Assembly: GCF_021887715.1 (NCBI RefSeq)
Contig: NZ_JAIQXX010000004.1
Location: 1-64,000, forward strand
Reading direction: 5' to 3'
Source of the DNA: Winogradskyella immobilis
GTDB lineage: Bacteria; Bacteroidota; Bacteroidia; Flavobacteriales; Flavobacteriaceae
DNA: 64,000 bases
Position numbers and translations under genes: made by a program. The notes below the pieces were generated by a model. The model had not been told where the DNA came from, did not search any database, and worked only from the letters and a program-made list of their open reading frames with translations. Every line of letters starts with the position of its first letter. Positions within the stretch are counted from its first letter, which is position 1. Positions 55,136-64,000 of the stretch are shown here, one piece after another.

Positions 55136-55199
55136 ATTAAGATATTATGTAAATATATAAAGAATAGCTGTGTAGAATATTAAGTGATTAATAATAACT

Positions 55200-58100
55200 A
55201 TGTACAAAGCCTCAAGTAAAATAATAAATGATATAGAGGTTACTGAAGATATAATGAGTAAAAATCCAATTTATATAGGTAATAATTTAGCGTCTTTTGA
55301 TGAGCGCGAAATTAAAGGCAAGCTAATTGCTTTTGATAACGAAATATATTATAAGATATCTAATAGCGATCAAATGCGACCATTTTTTATGAGTCTTGTT
55401 AGTAATTCTAACCATTGGATGTTTATTTCTAGCAATGGAGGATTATCAGCAGGAAGAAAAGATGCTGAAAATTCATTATTCCCATATTACACTGATGATA
55501 AAATTACAGAATCATCAGAAATAACAGGAAGCAAAACAATACTTCAAGTTCATAAACAAGATAAAACCTATTTGTGGGAACCTTTTTCAGATAAATATCA
55601 AGGAGTCTATAACATTAAAAGAAATCTATATAAAAACAATTATGGTAACAAAGTTGTTTTTGAGGAGATTAATGATGATTTAAAACTGACGTATAGATAC
55701 CAATGGAATTCTAGTAATGTATTTGGTTTTGTAAAAAAATCAACTCTAATTAATAACGCAGATACATCCGCTAATGTTAGTGTTTTAGATGGTGTACAAA
55801 ATATTGTGCCTTATGGCGTAGGAGAAGATCTGCAAAATGGGAGAAGCAATTTAGTTGATGCCTATAAGAAGAACGAATTAGAAGCAGATACTGGTATTGG
55901 TATTTTTGCATTGAGTGCTATTATAGTAGATAAAGCTGAACCAAGTGAGGCTTTAAAATCTAGTATTGTATGGTCATTAGGAATAGATAACCCTAAGTAT
56001 TTAGTCTCATCTTTGCAATTAAATAAGTTTAGAAGAGGAGAAGCTATTGAGCAAGAAACGGATATAAAAGCAGAAAAAGGCGCGTACTTTATAATTACAG
56101 ATTTAAACTTAGAAGCGAAAGAAGTTAATGAATGGATGATTATAGCTAATGTCAATCAAACACGAAGTGATATTTCTAATATTTCCGAAAAAATAAAACA
56201 TCACCCTAACTTAACTGATGCTGTTCAAGAGACTATAGAATTAGGAACAAAACACCTTTTAGAACTTGCAGGCGCATCTGATGCCATGCAAATCAGTAAA
56301 AATAGATTACGTAATACACGGCATTTTTCAAATACGCTTTTCAATATAATGAGAGGCGGAATTTTTGACGATAATTATAACATCGAAAAGTTTGACTTTA
56401 TAAAATATATTGCAAACGCAAATAAAAAGGTATATCGCAAAAAATGTAAATTCTTAGAGCAATTACCAAATGTATTCGATTTAAATCACATTAAAACCAT
56501 TGCTAAAAATGATGACGATAAAAACTTTAAACGTCTTTGTTTTGAATATTTACCACTAAAATTTAGTAGAAGGCACGGAGATCCTAGTCGTCCATGGAAT
56601 AAATTTTCTATTAATACTAGAAGTGAAGTCGATGGATCTAAAATATTAGATTACGAAGGTAATTGGCGAGATATTTTTCAAAATTGGGAGGCCTTAGCAC
56701 ATTCTTACCCAGAATTTATTGAAAGTATGATTCATAAATTCTTGAATGCCTCAACTTTTGATGGTTACAATCCGTATCGTGTAACAAAAGATGGGTTTGA
56801 CTGGGAAACTATTGAGCCAGATAATCCTTGGTCGTACATTGGTTATTGGGGAGATCATCAAATCATCTATTTATTAAAGTTTTTAGAATTTATTGAAGAT
56901 CATTACCCTAATAGATTAGCTCATTATTTTAATCAAGATGTTTTTGTATATGCTAATGTGCCATATAGAATTAAAAAATATCAAGACCTTTTAATTAATC
57001 CAAAAGATACTATAGAATTTGATTATGAATCTGACACTAATATTCAAAGAAAACGTAAAGAATTAGGTGTTGATGGAGCTTTACTAAGAGATGAAAATTT
57101 CTTTATTCATAAAGTAAATTTAGTAGAGAAATTATTAGCTACAGTATTGGCTAAACTTTCAAACTTTATTCCTGAAGGAGGTATTTGGTTAAACACACAA
57201 CGACCAGAATGGAATGATGCTAATAATGCTTTAGTAGGAAATGGAGTATCTATGGTAACTTTATATTATTTAAGACGTTTTTTACACTTTTTTGAAAGGA
57301 TTGTAAACAATATGCCTGAGGATAAGAGTACAATCTCAATAGAACTATATGTCTTTTTCAAAAAAGTTCTCGAAACACTTAATAATAATCAACACATATT
57401 AAAAAGTAGTGTGTCAGATAAAGATAGAAAAACAGTATTAGATGGTCTAGGTACGGCAGGAAGTGATTATAGAATCTATGTTTACGATAATAGCTTTACA
57501 GGAGATAAAGTAAAAATTTCAAAATCAGAATTATTACAATTCTTAGATATCTCTAGAGTGTATTTAGAGCATTCAATTGATGCAAATAAACGTAACGACA
57601 AACTGTTTCATTCTTATAATTTAATGACGGTAGAAAGCGATTCAGAGATATCTATTTCTTACTTACCTAAAATGTTAGAAGGACAAGTAGCTGTTTTAAG
57701 TTCAGGTTATATTTCTGGAGAAGCTTCACTAGAACTTTTAAATGCAATGCGTAGTAGCGATTTGTTTAGACCAGACCAATACAGCTATTTATTATACCCA
57801 GATAAAGAATTACCGCGTTTTGTAGATAAAAACAATATACCACCAGATGCTGTTAAACAATCTAAATTATTACAGCAATTATTAGAAGATGGAAATCGTC
57901 AAATTATAGAAAAAGACAATTTAGGAGTTTATCATTTTAACGGTAATTTCAATAATGCAGAACGTTTAAAAGAAGCTTTGGTTGAATTGCCCGAAGACTA
58001 TCAAAATATAGTAGAAAAAGATAAAACTTTACTATTAGATGTGTTTGAAGCAATGTTCGATCATAAATCATTTACAGGAAGATCAGGAACATTTTTCGGT

Positions 58101-58712
58101 TATGAAGGACTAGGCTCAATATACTGGCACATGGTTTCAAAATTATTATTAAGTGTTCAAGAAACATGCCTATTAGCTGTTGCAAATAATGAAAACGAAA
58201 TCACTATAGGACGTTTATTAGATCATTATTACGAAATTAATGAAGGTATTGGTGTGCATAAATCGCCAAAACTATATGGTGCATTTCCAACAGATCCATA
58301 TTCGCATACGCCATCAGGTAAAGGAGCACAACAGCCAGGAATGACAGGTCAAGTAAAAGAAGATATTTTAAGCAGATTTGGAGAACTTGGTGTTTTTGTA
58401 AAAGAAGGAAAACTACAATTTAATCCAAAATTACTTCGAGGAGAAGAGTTTTTAAGTGAACCAAAATCTTTTAAGTATGTAGCGATTAATAATGATGTTA
58501 AAACAATAAACCTAGAAGCAGAATCCATCTGTTTTACATATTGTCAAGTGCCAATTGTATATCAATTAGAAAATAAAAATGGTGTATTAGTAAGCTATAA
58601 TAACAATAAGGTATCGGAATTTGACGGTTTAGAACTCGATAGAGCTACAAGTGAAACGGTATTTAAGAGAACAGGAAGCATTGATAAAATTATAGTTTCA
58701 TTAAAAAAATAA
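55200..58712 (+). CDS. Beta-1,3-oligoglucan phosphorylase, GH149/GH161/GH94-like
   Basis: A 1170-residue protein without signal peptide, hence cytoplasmic. The architecture follows the inverting glycoside phosphorylases: an N-terminal beta-sandwich (NHWMFISSNGGLSAGRKDAE, WEPFSDKYQGVYNIKRN), a helical linker and an (alpha/alpha)6 barrel with RPEWNDANNALVGNGVS, where the W-N-D (Asp673) matches the general-acid position of GH94. Later segments are FFGYEGLGSIYWHMV and GKGAQQPGMTGQVKEDI. Size and motifs fit GH149 or GH161, which convert beta-1,3-gluco-oligosaccharides and phosphate into glucose 1-phosphate. It opens unit B, followed at 11 bp by a GH17 gene. Which of the two families applies cannot be settled by eye. 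Confidence 0.8.
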   Translation: MYKASSKIINDIEVTEDIMSKNPIYIGNNLASFDEREIKGKLIAFDNEIYYKISNSDQMRPFFMSLVSNSNHWMFISSNGGLSAGRKDAENSLFPYYTDDKITESSEITGSKTILQVHKQDKTYLWEPFSDKYQGVYNIKRNLYKNNYGNKVVFEEINDDLKLTYRYQWNSSNVFGFVKKSTLINNADTSANVSVLDGVQNIVPYGVGEDLQNGRSNLVDAYKKNELEADTGIGIFALSAIIVDKAEPSEALKSSIVWSLGIDNPKYLVSSLQLNKFRRGEAIEQETDIKAEKGAYFIITDLNLEAKEVNEWMIIANVNQTRSDISNISEKIKHHPNLTDAVQETIELGTKHLLELAGASDAMQISKNRLRNTRHFSNTLFNIMRGGIFDDNYNIEKFDFIKYIANANKKVYRKKCKFLEQLPNVFDLNHIKTIAKNDDDKNFKRLCFEYLPLKFSRRHGDPSRPWNKFSINTRSEVDGSKILDYEGNWRDIFQNWEALAHSYPEFIESMIHKFLNASTFDGYNPYRVTKDGFDWETIEPDNPWSYIGYWGDHQIIYLLKFLEFIEDHYPNRLAHYFNQDVFVYANVPYRIKKYQDLLINPKDTIEFDYESDTNIQRKRKELGVDGALLRDENFFIHKVNLVEKLLATVLAKLSNFIPEGGIWLNTQRPEWNDANNALVGNGVSMVTLYYLRRFLHFFERIVNNMPEDKSTISIELYVFFKKVLETLNNNQHILKSSVSDKDRKTVLDGLGTAGSDYRIYVYDNSFTGDKVKISKSELLQFLDISRVYLEHSIDANKRNDKLFHSYNLMTVESDSEISISYLPKMLEGQVAVLSSGYISGEASLELLNAMRSSDLFRPDQYSYLLYPDKELPRFVDKNNIPPDAVKQSKLLQQLLEDGNRQIIEKDNLGVYHFNGNFNNAERLKEALVELPEDYQNIVEKDKTLLLDVFEAMFDHKSFTGRSGTFFGYEGLGSIYWHMVSKLLLSVQETCLLAVANNENEITIGRLLDHYYEINEGIGVHKSPKLYGAFPTDPYSHTPSGKGAQQPGMTGQVKEDILSRFGELGVFVKEGKLQFNPKLLRGEEFLSEPKSFKYVAINNDVKTINLEAESICFTYCQVPIVYQLENKNGVLVSYNNNKVSEFDGLELDRATSETVFKRTGSIDKIIVSLKK

Positions 58713-58723
58713 AGAGCAAAATC

Positions 58724-60013
58724 ATGAAAAATCACATAACAGTAATAGGAAGTATACTTGTTGTCTTGTTAGTGTTTTCATGTAATAATACAGCTAAAGA
58801 AAGTAAAATAGATACTGTGAAAAAACAGAAGACATTACATGCAAAAGATATATTAGGAAACCCTAATTATTTAGCAATATCCTATGGCGGCTATCGTCAA
58901 AAATCCAGAGATAGCCAACCTACAATAAAAGAACTCAAAAGCGATATGAAATTATTATCAGCTATGGGTATAAAAATCATTAGAACTTATAATGTACAAC
59001 TTCAACAAGCACCAAATTTACTGAAAGCAATTAATGAGTTGAAAAAAGAAGATGCGTCTTTTGAAATGTATGTAATGTTAGGCGCATGGATAGATTGCCT
59101 AAATGCATGGACAGATCAAGCGCCAAATCATGATGTTGAAAGCCCTAATAACGCTGCAGAAATTGATAGAGCAGTAGCTTTAGCAAATCAATATCCAGAT
59201 ATTGTAAAAATTATAGCGGTAGGTAATGAAGCTATGGTAAAATGGGCGGCTAGTTATTATGTGCAACCTAATGTAATTTTAAAATGGGTTAATCATCTGC
59301 AAGAATTAAAGAAAAACAAAAAATTACCTAAAGATTTATGGATTACCAGTTCAGATGATTTTGCATCTTGGGGAGGTGGAGAAGATCAATACCATGTTGA
59401 AGATTTAGAAAAGCTAATTAAGACAGTTGATTATATCTCTATGCATACTTATCCGTATCACAACTCTCACTATAATCCTCAATTTTGGGGAGTGCCGCAA
59501 TCAGAACAATCATTATCTAAAGTCGAGAAAATTGATGCAGCCATGGAGCGCGCTATCGAATTTTCAAAACGTCAATACGATAGTGTTAAAAATTATATGA
59601 AAAGTATAGGTGTTAACAAGCCAATTCATATAGGAGAAACGGGTTGGGCTAGTGTGTCTAATGGGTTTTATGGTTCTAATGGATCAAAGGCAACGGACGA
59701 ATACAAACAAGGGTTATATTATAAACTAATGAGGGCTTGGACAAATGAAGCAGGAATTTCTTGTTTTTATTTTGAAGCTTTTAATGAGCAATGGAAAGAT
59801 GCTGAAAACCCTAACGGATCTGAGAATCATTTTGGATTATTTACCATAGATGGAAAAGCTAAATACCCAATATGGAATTTGGTAGATAAAGCCACATTTA
59901 AAGGGTTAACCAGAGATGGTAACCCAATACTAAAAACTTATGAAGGTAATAAAGACCTTTTAATAGAAAATGTTTTGGCGCCACCATCATTAAATGAAAT
60001 TATGGCGCATTAA
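58724..60013 (+). CDS. GH17-family beta-glucanase lipoprotein
   Basis: GH17 enzymes hydrolyse or transglycosylate beta-1,3-glucans. The 429-residue lipoprotein has a lipobox LVFSCNNT (Cys20), with no acidic run after it, suggesting a periplasmic location. The TIM barrel shows MGIKIIRTYNVQ, acid/base AVGNEAMVKWA (Glu169) and nucleophile IHIGETGWASV (Glu305). It is 11 bp after the phosphorylase and 11 bp before the GH30 gene. An exo- or endo-acting role on short laminarin fragments is likely. Confidence 0.9.
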   Translation: MKNHITVIGSILVVLLVFSCNNTAKESKIDTVKKQKTLHAKDILGNPNYLAISYGGYRQKSRDSQPTIKELKSDMKLLSAMGIKIIRTYNVQLQQAPNLLKAINELKKEDASFEMYVMLGAWIDCLNAWTDQAPNHDVESPNNAAEIDRAVALANQYPDIVKIIAVGNEAMVKWAASYYVQPNVILKWVNHLQELKKNKKLPKDLWITSSDDFASWGGGEDQYHVEDLEKLIKTVDYISMHTYPYHNSHYNPQFWGVPQSEQSLSKVEKIDAAMERAIEFSKRQYDSVKNYMKSIGVNKPIHIGETGWASVSNGFYGSNGSKATDEYKQGLYYKLMRAWTNEAGISCFYFEAFNEQWKDAENPNGSENHFGLFTIDGKAKYPIWNLVDKATFKGLTRDGNPILKTYEGNKDLLIENVLAPPSLNEIMAH

Positions 60014-60024
60014 TAATTATAATT

Positions 60025-61521
60025 ATGAGACTATTACTATATATTCTTTGTTGTTTTTTATTGATAAATATGAGTTGTAGCAAAAAACAAGAACAGTTAA
60101 TAGTTGAGGTTTATGAAACTTCTGCTAGCGGAAATAAACTGACTAAAATCACTGATTTTAGCCCAGAGAAAGTTAAAGATAGTATAAAGATTTTATCAGA
60201 TAAAAAATTGCAAACCATTACAGGTTTTGGTGGGGCATTTACAGAATCTTCTGCGTATTTATTAAATAAATTAAGTAAAGAAAATCGTGATAAAATATTA
60301 AAAGCTTACTTCTCTAAAGATGGCGCCAATTATTCATTGACAAGAACACATATGAACTCTTGCGATTTCTCTCTAAACCAATATTCATATTCGCCAGTAG
60401 AAGATGATCTTATGTTAGAGCATTTTACGATTGAGGATGATATGGACGATTTAATCCCTATGATTAAAGATGCTATGTCTGCATCAGAAGATGGTTTTAA
60501 AATTTTTGCCTCGCCATGGACAGCAGCACCTTGGATGAAAGATAATAACGATTGGGTTGGTGGAAAATTATTACCTAAATATTACGATACTTGGGCATTA
60601 TTCTTTTCTAAATATGTAGATGCTTACGAAGCAGAAAATATACCAATTTGGGGTTTCACTGTAGAGAACGAACCACATGGCAATGGCAATAATTGGGAGA
60701 GTATGCACTTTACCCCAGAAGAAATGACAGATTTTGTGCAGAACCATTTAGGGCCAAAGTTAGAAGCTGATGGTAAAGGAGACAAAATTATTTTGGGTTA
60801 CGATCAAAATAGAGAAGGATTAAAAGAATGGGTAGATGTAATGTATGCCACTGAAGAATCTTCAAAATACTATGATGGTACAGCTATACATTGGTATGAG
60901 AGTACGTACGATTTCTTTCCAGAAGCTTTACAATATGCACACAATAAAGCACCAAATAAATATTTAATAGAAACAGAAGGATGTGTAGATTCTGAAGTTC
61001 CAAAGTGGAAAGATGACATATGGTACTGGTCTAAAGAAGCCACAGATTGGGGTTGGGATTGGGCACCAGAACATCAAAAACATTTGCACCCTAAATATGC
61101 TCCGGTAAATCGTTATGCAAGAGATATTATAGGTTGCCTAAACAATTGGGTAGATGGATGGGTCGATTGGAATATGGTTTTAGATCGTCAAGGTGGACCA
61201 AACTGGTTTAAAAATTGGTGTGTAGCACCAGTAATTGTAGATCCAGATGCAGACGAAGTATATTTTACGCCTTTGTATTATACAATGGCTCATTTTAGTA
61301 AATATATACGCCCTGGTGCAGAGGTTTTAGATGTTGAAAATTCGGATGAAGATATAATGGTAACAGCGGCAAAGAACCCTGATGGTTCAATTGCAGTTGT
61401 CATTTTTAATGAAGGAAAGCAAACAAAAGATTTCAATTTAAGTTTAAATGAAAAAGCAATAAATGTTCAAATTAAAGGACAAGCAATACAAACTATTATA
61501 ATACCAACTAATACTAAATAA
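60025..61521 (+). CDS. GH30-family beta-glucosidase/beta-1,6-glucanase lipoprotein
   Basis: The 498-residue lipoprotein (lipobox INMSCSKK, Cys18) is related to human glucosylceramidase (GH30 subfamily 1). Motifs in order are TITGFGGAFTESSAYLL, FASPWTAAPWMK, WGFTVENEPHGNG with acid/base Glu216, and YLIETEGCVDSE with nucleophile Glu318, followed by a C-terminal beta-domain. GH30_1 and GH30_3 enzymes in laminarin loci remove beta-1,6-linked glucose side chains, which fits here. It ends 2 bp before the transporter ATG, so it is co-transcribed. Confidence 0.93.
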   Translation: MRLLLYILCCFLLINMSCSKKQEQLIVEVYETSASGNKLTKITDFSPEKVKDSIKILSDKKLQTITGFGGAFTESSAYLLNKLSKENRDKILKAYFSKDGANYSLTRTHMNSCDFSLNQYSYSPVEDDLMLEHFTIEDDMDDLIPMIKDAMSASEDGFKIFASPWTAAPWMKDNNDWVGGKLLPKYYDTWALFFSKYVDAYEAENIPIWGFTVENEPHGNGNNWESMHFTPEEMTDFVQNHLGPKLEADGKGDKIILGYDQNREGLKEWVDVMYATEESSKYYDGTAIHWYESTYDFFPEALQYAHNKAPNKYLIETEGCVDSEVPKWKDDIWYWSKEATDWGWDWAPEHQKHLHPKYAPVNRYARDIIGCLNNWVDGWVDWNMVLDRQGGPNWFKNWCVAPVIVDPDADEVYFTPLYYTMAHFSKYIRPGAEVLDVENSDEDIMVTAAKNPDGSIAVVIFNEGKQTKDFNLSLNEKAINVQIKGQAIQTIIIPTNTK

Positions 61522-61523
61522 TT

Positions 61524-63164
61524 ATGTCAAATGTAAAAACAGCAAAACAAGACAAAGTTCCTTTTGGACAAAAAATGGCCTTTGGCTCAGGGCATTTAGT
61601 ACTAAATTTATTACCAGGAGCATTAGCCGTTTTTATGTTCTTTTTAGTAACTGCTTTTGGTATGGATCCATGGTTGGCAGGTTTACTAGGAGGTTTACCT
61701 AGAATATTTGATGCTCTCACGGATCCAATAATGGGCTTTATTTCGGATAACACTAAATCTAAATGGGGTAGACGCCGACCATATATTTTTATCGGTGCTG
61801 TTTTAAGTGGTATACTATTCGCGCTTTTATTCCAATTGAGTGAAGATAATTCGGTGATGTTTAATTTTTGGTATTTTCTTTTAATGTCTTTATTGTTTCT
61901 TGTTGGAAACACAATGTATGCCACGCCATTGGTAGGTTTAGGGTATGAAATGACTACCGATTATAACGAACGAACTCGCTTAATGGCATTTGCAAACACA
62001 GTTGGACAAATTGCTTGGATGTTAGTGCCTTGGTTTTGGGTAGTTATTGCAGATCCTACAGTATTTCCTATAAGTGAAGAAGTATTAAGAAGTATTGGCG
62101 AAATGGGGCTTACAGGTGATGAATTACAAAAAATAACAACCGAAAAACTACAAGGAACAGGAGTTCGTAAATTATCATTAATAGTAGGTTTAGTCTGTGC
62201 CGTCCTTGGTATTTTACCAGCAATATTCTGTAAAGGACTTGATGCTGGAAAAATGGAAAACAGAAAAGAAATAGGTCTTAAAACATTATCGTCTAATTTT
62301 AAAGAGTTAGGTCAAGGTATAAAGGAAGTGTTTAAAAACAAGCCTTTTATGAAGTTATGTGGAGCTACATTTTTAGTATTCAATGGATTTCAAATAGTGG
62401 CTTCGTTTAGTTTCTTCATAATTGTATTTTATATATACAATGGGGATTATGGCTTAGCAAGTACTTGGCCAGCTTGGTTTGCTTCACTTACGGCAATAAT
62501 AACAGCCTTTATGGTTATTCCTATCGTTTCTCGTATTGCTAACAAATGGGGAAAACGAAAAGCTTTTATTATCTCTACAGTGATTTCTATTATTGGTTAC
62601 TGTCTTAAATGGTGGGGTTTTGATAATGATTTAAACGCACAATTTAATCAATCAAGTGCTGGTGTAGGATTAAATAATTTTGTAGCATCAATATTCGATA
62701 CGATCAATCCTTTTTTAGATAGTATTGGTATGTCATGGTTTAGTATGGATTCCAGTCAAGGCGGTCCATGGTTAATGTTTGTGCCTATTCCGCTTATGGC
62801 TTTTGGTTTAGGTGGCTTATTTACTTTAATGATGAGTATGACTGCTGATGTGTGTGATTTAGATGAACTTGAAAATGGAATGCCTCGTAAAGAAGGTACT
62901 TTTGGTGCAATATACTGGTGGTTTGTAAAACTAGGTCAAGCTATTGCATTAGTACTTGGAGGAGCAATTTTAAGTTTAGTTGGTTTCGACGAAGGTGCGG
63001 TATCTCAAACAGCAGAAACAATGACAAAGTTGCGAATAGCAGATATTGTTATACCAGCTGTAACAGCAGCTATTGCTGTTTGGATTATGTGGAAATATAA
63101 TTTAAATGAAACCAGATCAAGAGAAATTAAAATAGAATTAGTTAAGCGCCGAGGAGAGTTATAA
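61524..63164 (+). CDS. GPH/MFS-type sugar:cation symporter
   Basis: A 546-residue inner-membrane protein with about 12 hydrophobic segments and the GPH-family (glycoside-pentoside-hexuronide) signature: LPRIFDALTDPIMGFISDNT, then KWGRRRPYIFIGA. GLGYEMTTDYNERTRLMAF and the late TADVCDLDELENGMPRKEG are also characteristic. Such carriers import di- and oligosaccharides with Na+ or H+. It lies between GH30 and the second GH17 gene and would supply the cytosolic phosphorylase with beta-glucan oligosaccharides. Confidence 0.93.
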   Translation: MSNVKTAKQDKVPFGQKMAFGSGHLVLNLLPGALAVFMFFLVTAFGMDPWLAGLLGGLPRIFDALTDPIMGFISDNTKSKWGRRRPYIFIGAVLSGILFALLFQLSEDNSVMFNFWYFLLMSLLFLVGNTMYATPLVGLGYEMTTDYNERTRLMAFANTVGQIAWMLVPWFWVVIADPTVFPISEEVLRSIGEMGLTGDELQKITTEKLQGTGVRKLSLIVGLVCAVLGILPAIFCKGLDAGKMENRKEIGLKTLSSNFKELGQGIKEVFKNKPFMKLCGATFLVFNGFQIVASFSFFIIVFYIYNGDYGLASTWPAWFASLTAIITAFMVIPIVSRIANKWGKRKAFIISTVISIIGYCLKWWGFDNDLNAQFNQSSAGVGLNNFVASIFDTINPFLDSIGMSWFSMDSSQGGPWLMFVPIPLMAFGLGGLFTLMMSMTADVCDLDELENGMPRKEGTFGAIYWWFVKLGQAIALVLGGAILSLVGFDEGAVSQTAETMTKLRIADIVIPAVTAAIAVWIMWKYNLNETRSREIKIELVKRRGEL

Positions 63165-63193
63165 TAATCAATCATCAAAATATAAGAATAAAA

Positions 63194-64000
63194 ATGTCTT
63201 ACAGAGAAGAGTCGTATTATAAATATAAAGGCTATAGTCAAATAGCAACACAAGGGATAGATTTATCAAGACTATCGCTTGAAGAATTAAGAAACTTATG
63301 GGCTAAAACGATGGCAGATGGTTTTCATGGTATATGCTTTAGTATGTATGAAGATGGCCAAAACCCAGGAGATGATATTAGTTTTGAACAAGTAGAACGT
63401 CGTGTAAAAATCTTAAAACCTCATGTAGAAGCCATTCGTTCTTTTTCGTGTATAGAAGGAAATGAACATGTTCCTGTAGCAGCTAAAAAACATGGATTAA
63501 AAACTTTAGTTGGTGCATGGTTGAGTGACGATAAGGAAGATAATGAAAAAGAAATTGAAGGATTAATTGCGCTTGCAAAAGCAGGGCATGTAGATGTAGC
63601 AGCAGTTGGTAATGAGGTGTTATATAGAAATGATTTATCGTTAGAAGAATTGTTAGGTTACATAAAACGAGTGAAGGAAGCGTTGTCTGGTTTAAATATA
63701 CCAGTGGGTTATGTAGATGCTTATTACGAGTTTTCTCTTCATCCAGAATTGGTTGAAAATACTGATGTTATATTGGCTAATTTATATCCTTTTTGGGAAG
63801 GTTGTCCTATTGAATATGCTCTAGGTCATATGCAAGCCATGTACGGTCAAGTTGTTGATGCGGCTCAAGGAAAACCAATTATAGTTACAGAAACAGGTTG
63901 GCCTAGTGAAGGCGGAAGTTTTGAAGGGTCTGTAGCTAGTGATGTGGCAGCAATGAAATACTTTATTGATGCGGTACGTTGGACTAAAGAAAACGACATT
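63194..64000 (+). CDS. GH17-family protein without signal peptide (cut by window end)
   Basis: The first 269 codons are present, starting MSYREESYYKYKGYSQIATQ with no signal peptide, so it is predicted cytoplasmic. The GH17 TIM barrel shows SFSCIEGNEHVP, acid/base candidate VAAVGNEVLYRND (Glu about 139) and nucleophile candidate VTETGWPSEGG (Glu about 236). It differs clearly from the lipoprotein GH17 at 58724. It lies 29 bp after the transporter. It could be a short cytosolic glucan hydrolase or the N-terminal part of a longer protein (for example a GH17-GT2 fusion); the end is not visible. Confidence 0.88.
   Translation, partial: MSYREESYYKYKGYSQIATQGIDLSRLSLEELRNLWAKTMADGFHGICFSMYEDGQNPGDDISFEQVERRVKILKPHVEAIRSFSCIEGNEHVPVAAKKHGLKTLVGAWLSDDKEDNEKEIEGLIALAKAGHVDVAAVGNEVLYRNDLSLEELLGYIKRVKEALSGLNIPVGYVDAYYEFSLHPELVENTDVILANLYPFWEGCPIEYALGHMQAMYGQVVDAAQGKPIIVTETGWPSEGGSFEGSVASDVAAMKYFIDAVRWTKENDI

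Larger units (their letters stand above)
45768..64000 (+). other. Beta-glucan (laminarin-type) utilisation locus
   Basis: One sensor-regulator and eight same-strand genes form this locus, which continues past the right edge. Unit A (48987-55024) has glycosidase/barrel, binding lipoprotein and GH16. Unit B (55200-64000) has phosphorylase, GH17, GH30, GPH symporter and a second GH17, with gaps of 2-29 bp. The enzyme set (GH16, GH17, GH30, a GH149-like phosphorylase) is what is known for beta-1,3/1,6-glucan breakdown in marine flavobacteria. No susC, susD or GH3 gene is seen within the window; they may lie further right. Confidence 0.85.

Overview
The window looks like a chromosomal segment of a marine, low-GC Flavobacteriaceae bacterium (Bacteroidota). 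This rests on very AT-rich intergenic DNA, TAnnTTTG-type -7 promoter elements, Bacteroidota-restricted families (DUF6089, DUF3127, DUF3098, DUF6090, tandem OmpH genes beside bamA, ATP-type PEP carboxykinase, a FolK/deoxynucleoside kinase fusion), lipoproteins with acidic residues after the lipobox cysteine, and many short palindromic repeats typical of flavobacterial genomes. No transposase, integrase, phage structural gene or CRISPR array was seen.

Region 1 (1-45 kb) is mostly core genome. It holds the end of an outer-membrane protein, a small lipoprotein, greA, a HIT hydrolase, an orphan sensor kinase, a flavin reductase, aat, tag, and a thioredoxin-like gene. Next comes an envelope/tRNA-modification run (ftsX, DUF3098, uppP, truB, TonB-like protein), leuS, a SemiSWEET transporter, a membrane zinc peptidase, a BI-1-like protein, Lrp and saccharopine dehydrogenase, and pckA. 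The conserved outer-membrane biogenesis operon follows (CBS protein, nadK, DUF6089, uppS, bamA, two ompH). After it come pdxJ, an esterase, a MORN/YwqK protein, tig, clpP-clpX, a GH3-type acyl-adenylating enzyme, rpsU, a queuosine-precursor transporter, folK-dNK, a trmH-like operon, mutS, and tRNA-Gly(GCC) with tRNA-Leu(UAA).

Region 2 (45.8-64 kb, running off the right edge) is a beta-glucan (laminarin-type) utilisation locus. A membrane-spanning one-component regulator precedes two apparent transcription units. Unit A encodes a clan GH-A glycosidase fused to a long C-terminal beta-rich, barrel-like region, a multi-domain surface lipoprotein, and a GH16 laminarinase lipoprotein. Unit B, behind an intrinsic terminator, encodes a cytoplasmic beta-1,3-glucan phosphorylase (GH149/GH161-like), a GH17 lipoprotein, a GH30 lipoprotein, a GPH/MFS sugar symporter and a second GH17 protein without signal peptide, cut by the window end. 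The inferred route is surface cleavage by GH16, periplasmic debranching and trimming by GH30 and GH17, symport of short oligosaccharides, and cytosolic phosphorolysis. No SusC/SusD pair is visible where one is expected; the barrel-like fusion and the binding lipoprotein occupy those positions.

The most unusual observations are: the glycosidase/barrel fusion; at least three REP-type palindromes translated in frame inside leuS, plus a longer insertion near its KMSKS loop; a terminator-like hairpin immediately after the predicted greA promoter; a DUF6090 gene whose conserved N-terminus is cut by an in-frame stop; and the C-terminal relic of a holin-like membrane gene before tig. All assignments were made by eye from motifs and context, without database searches.
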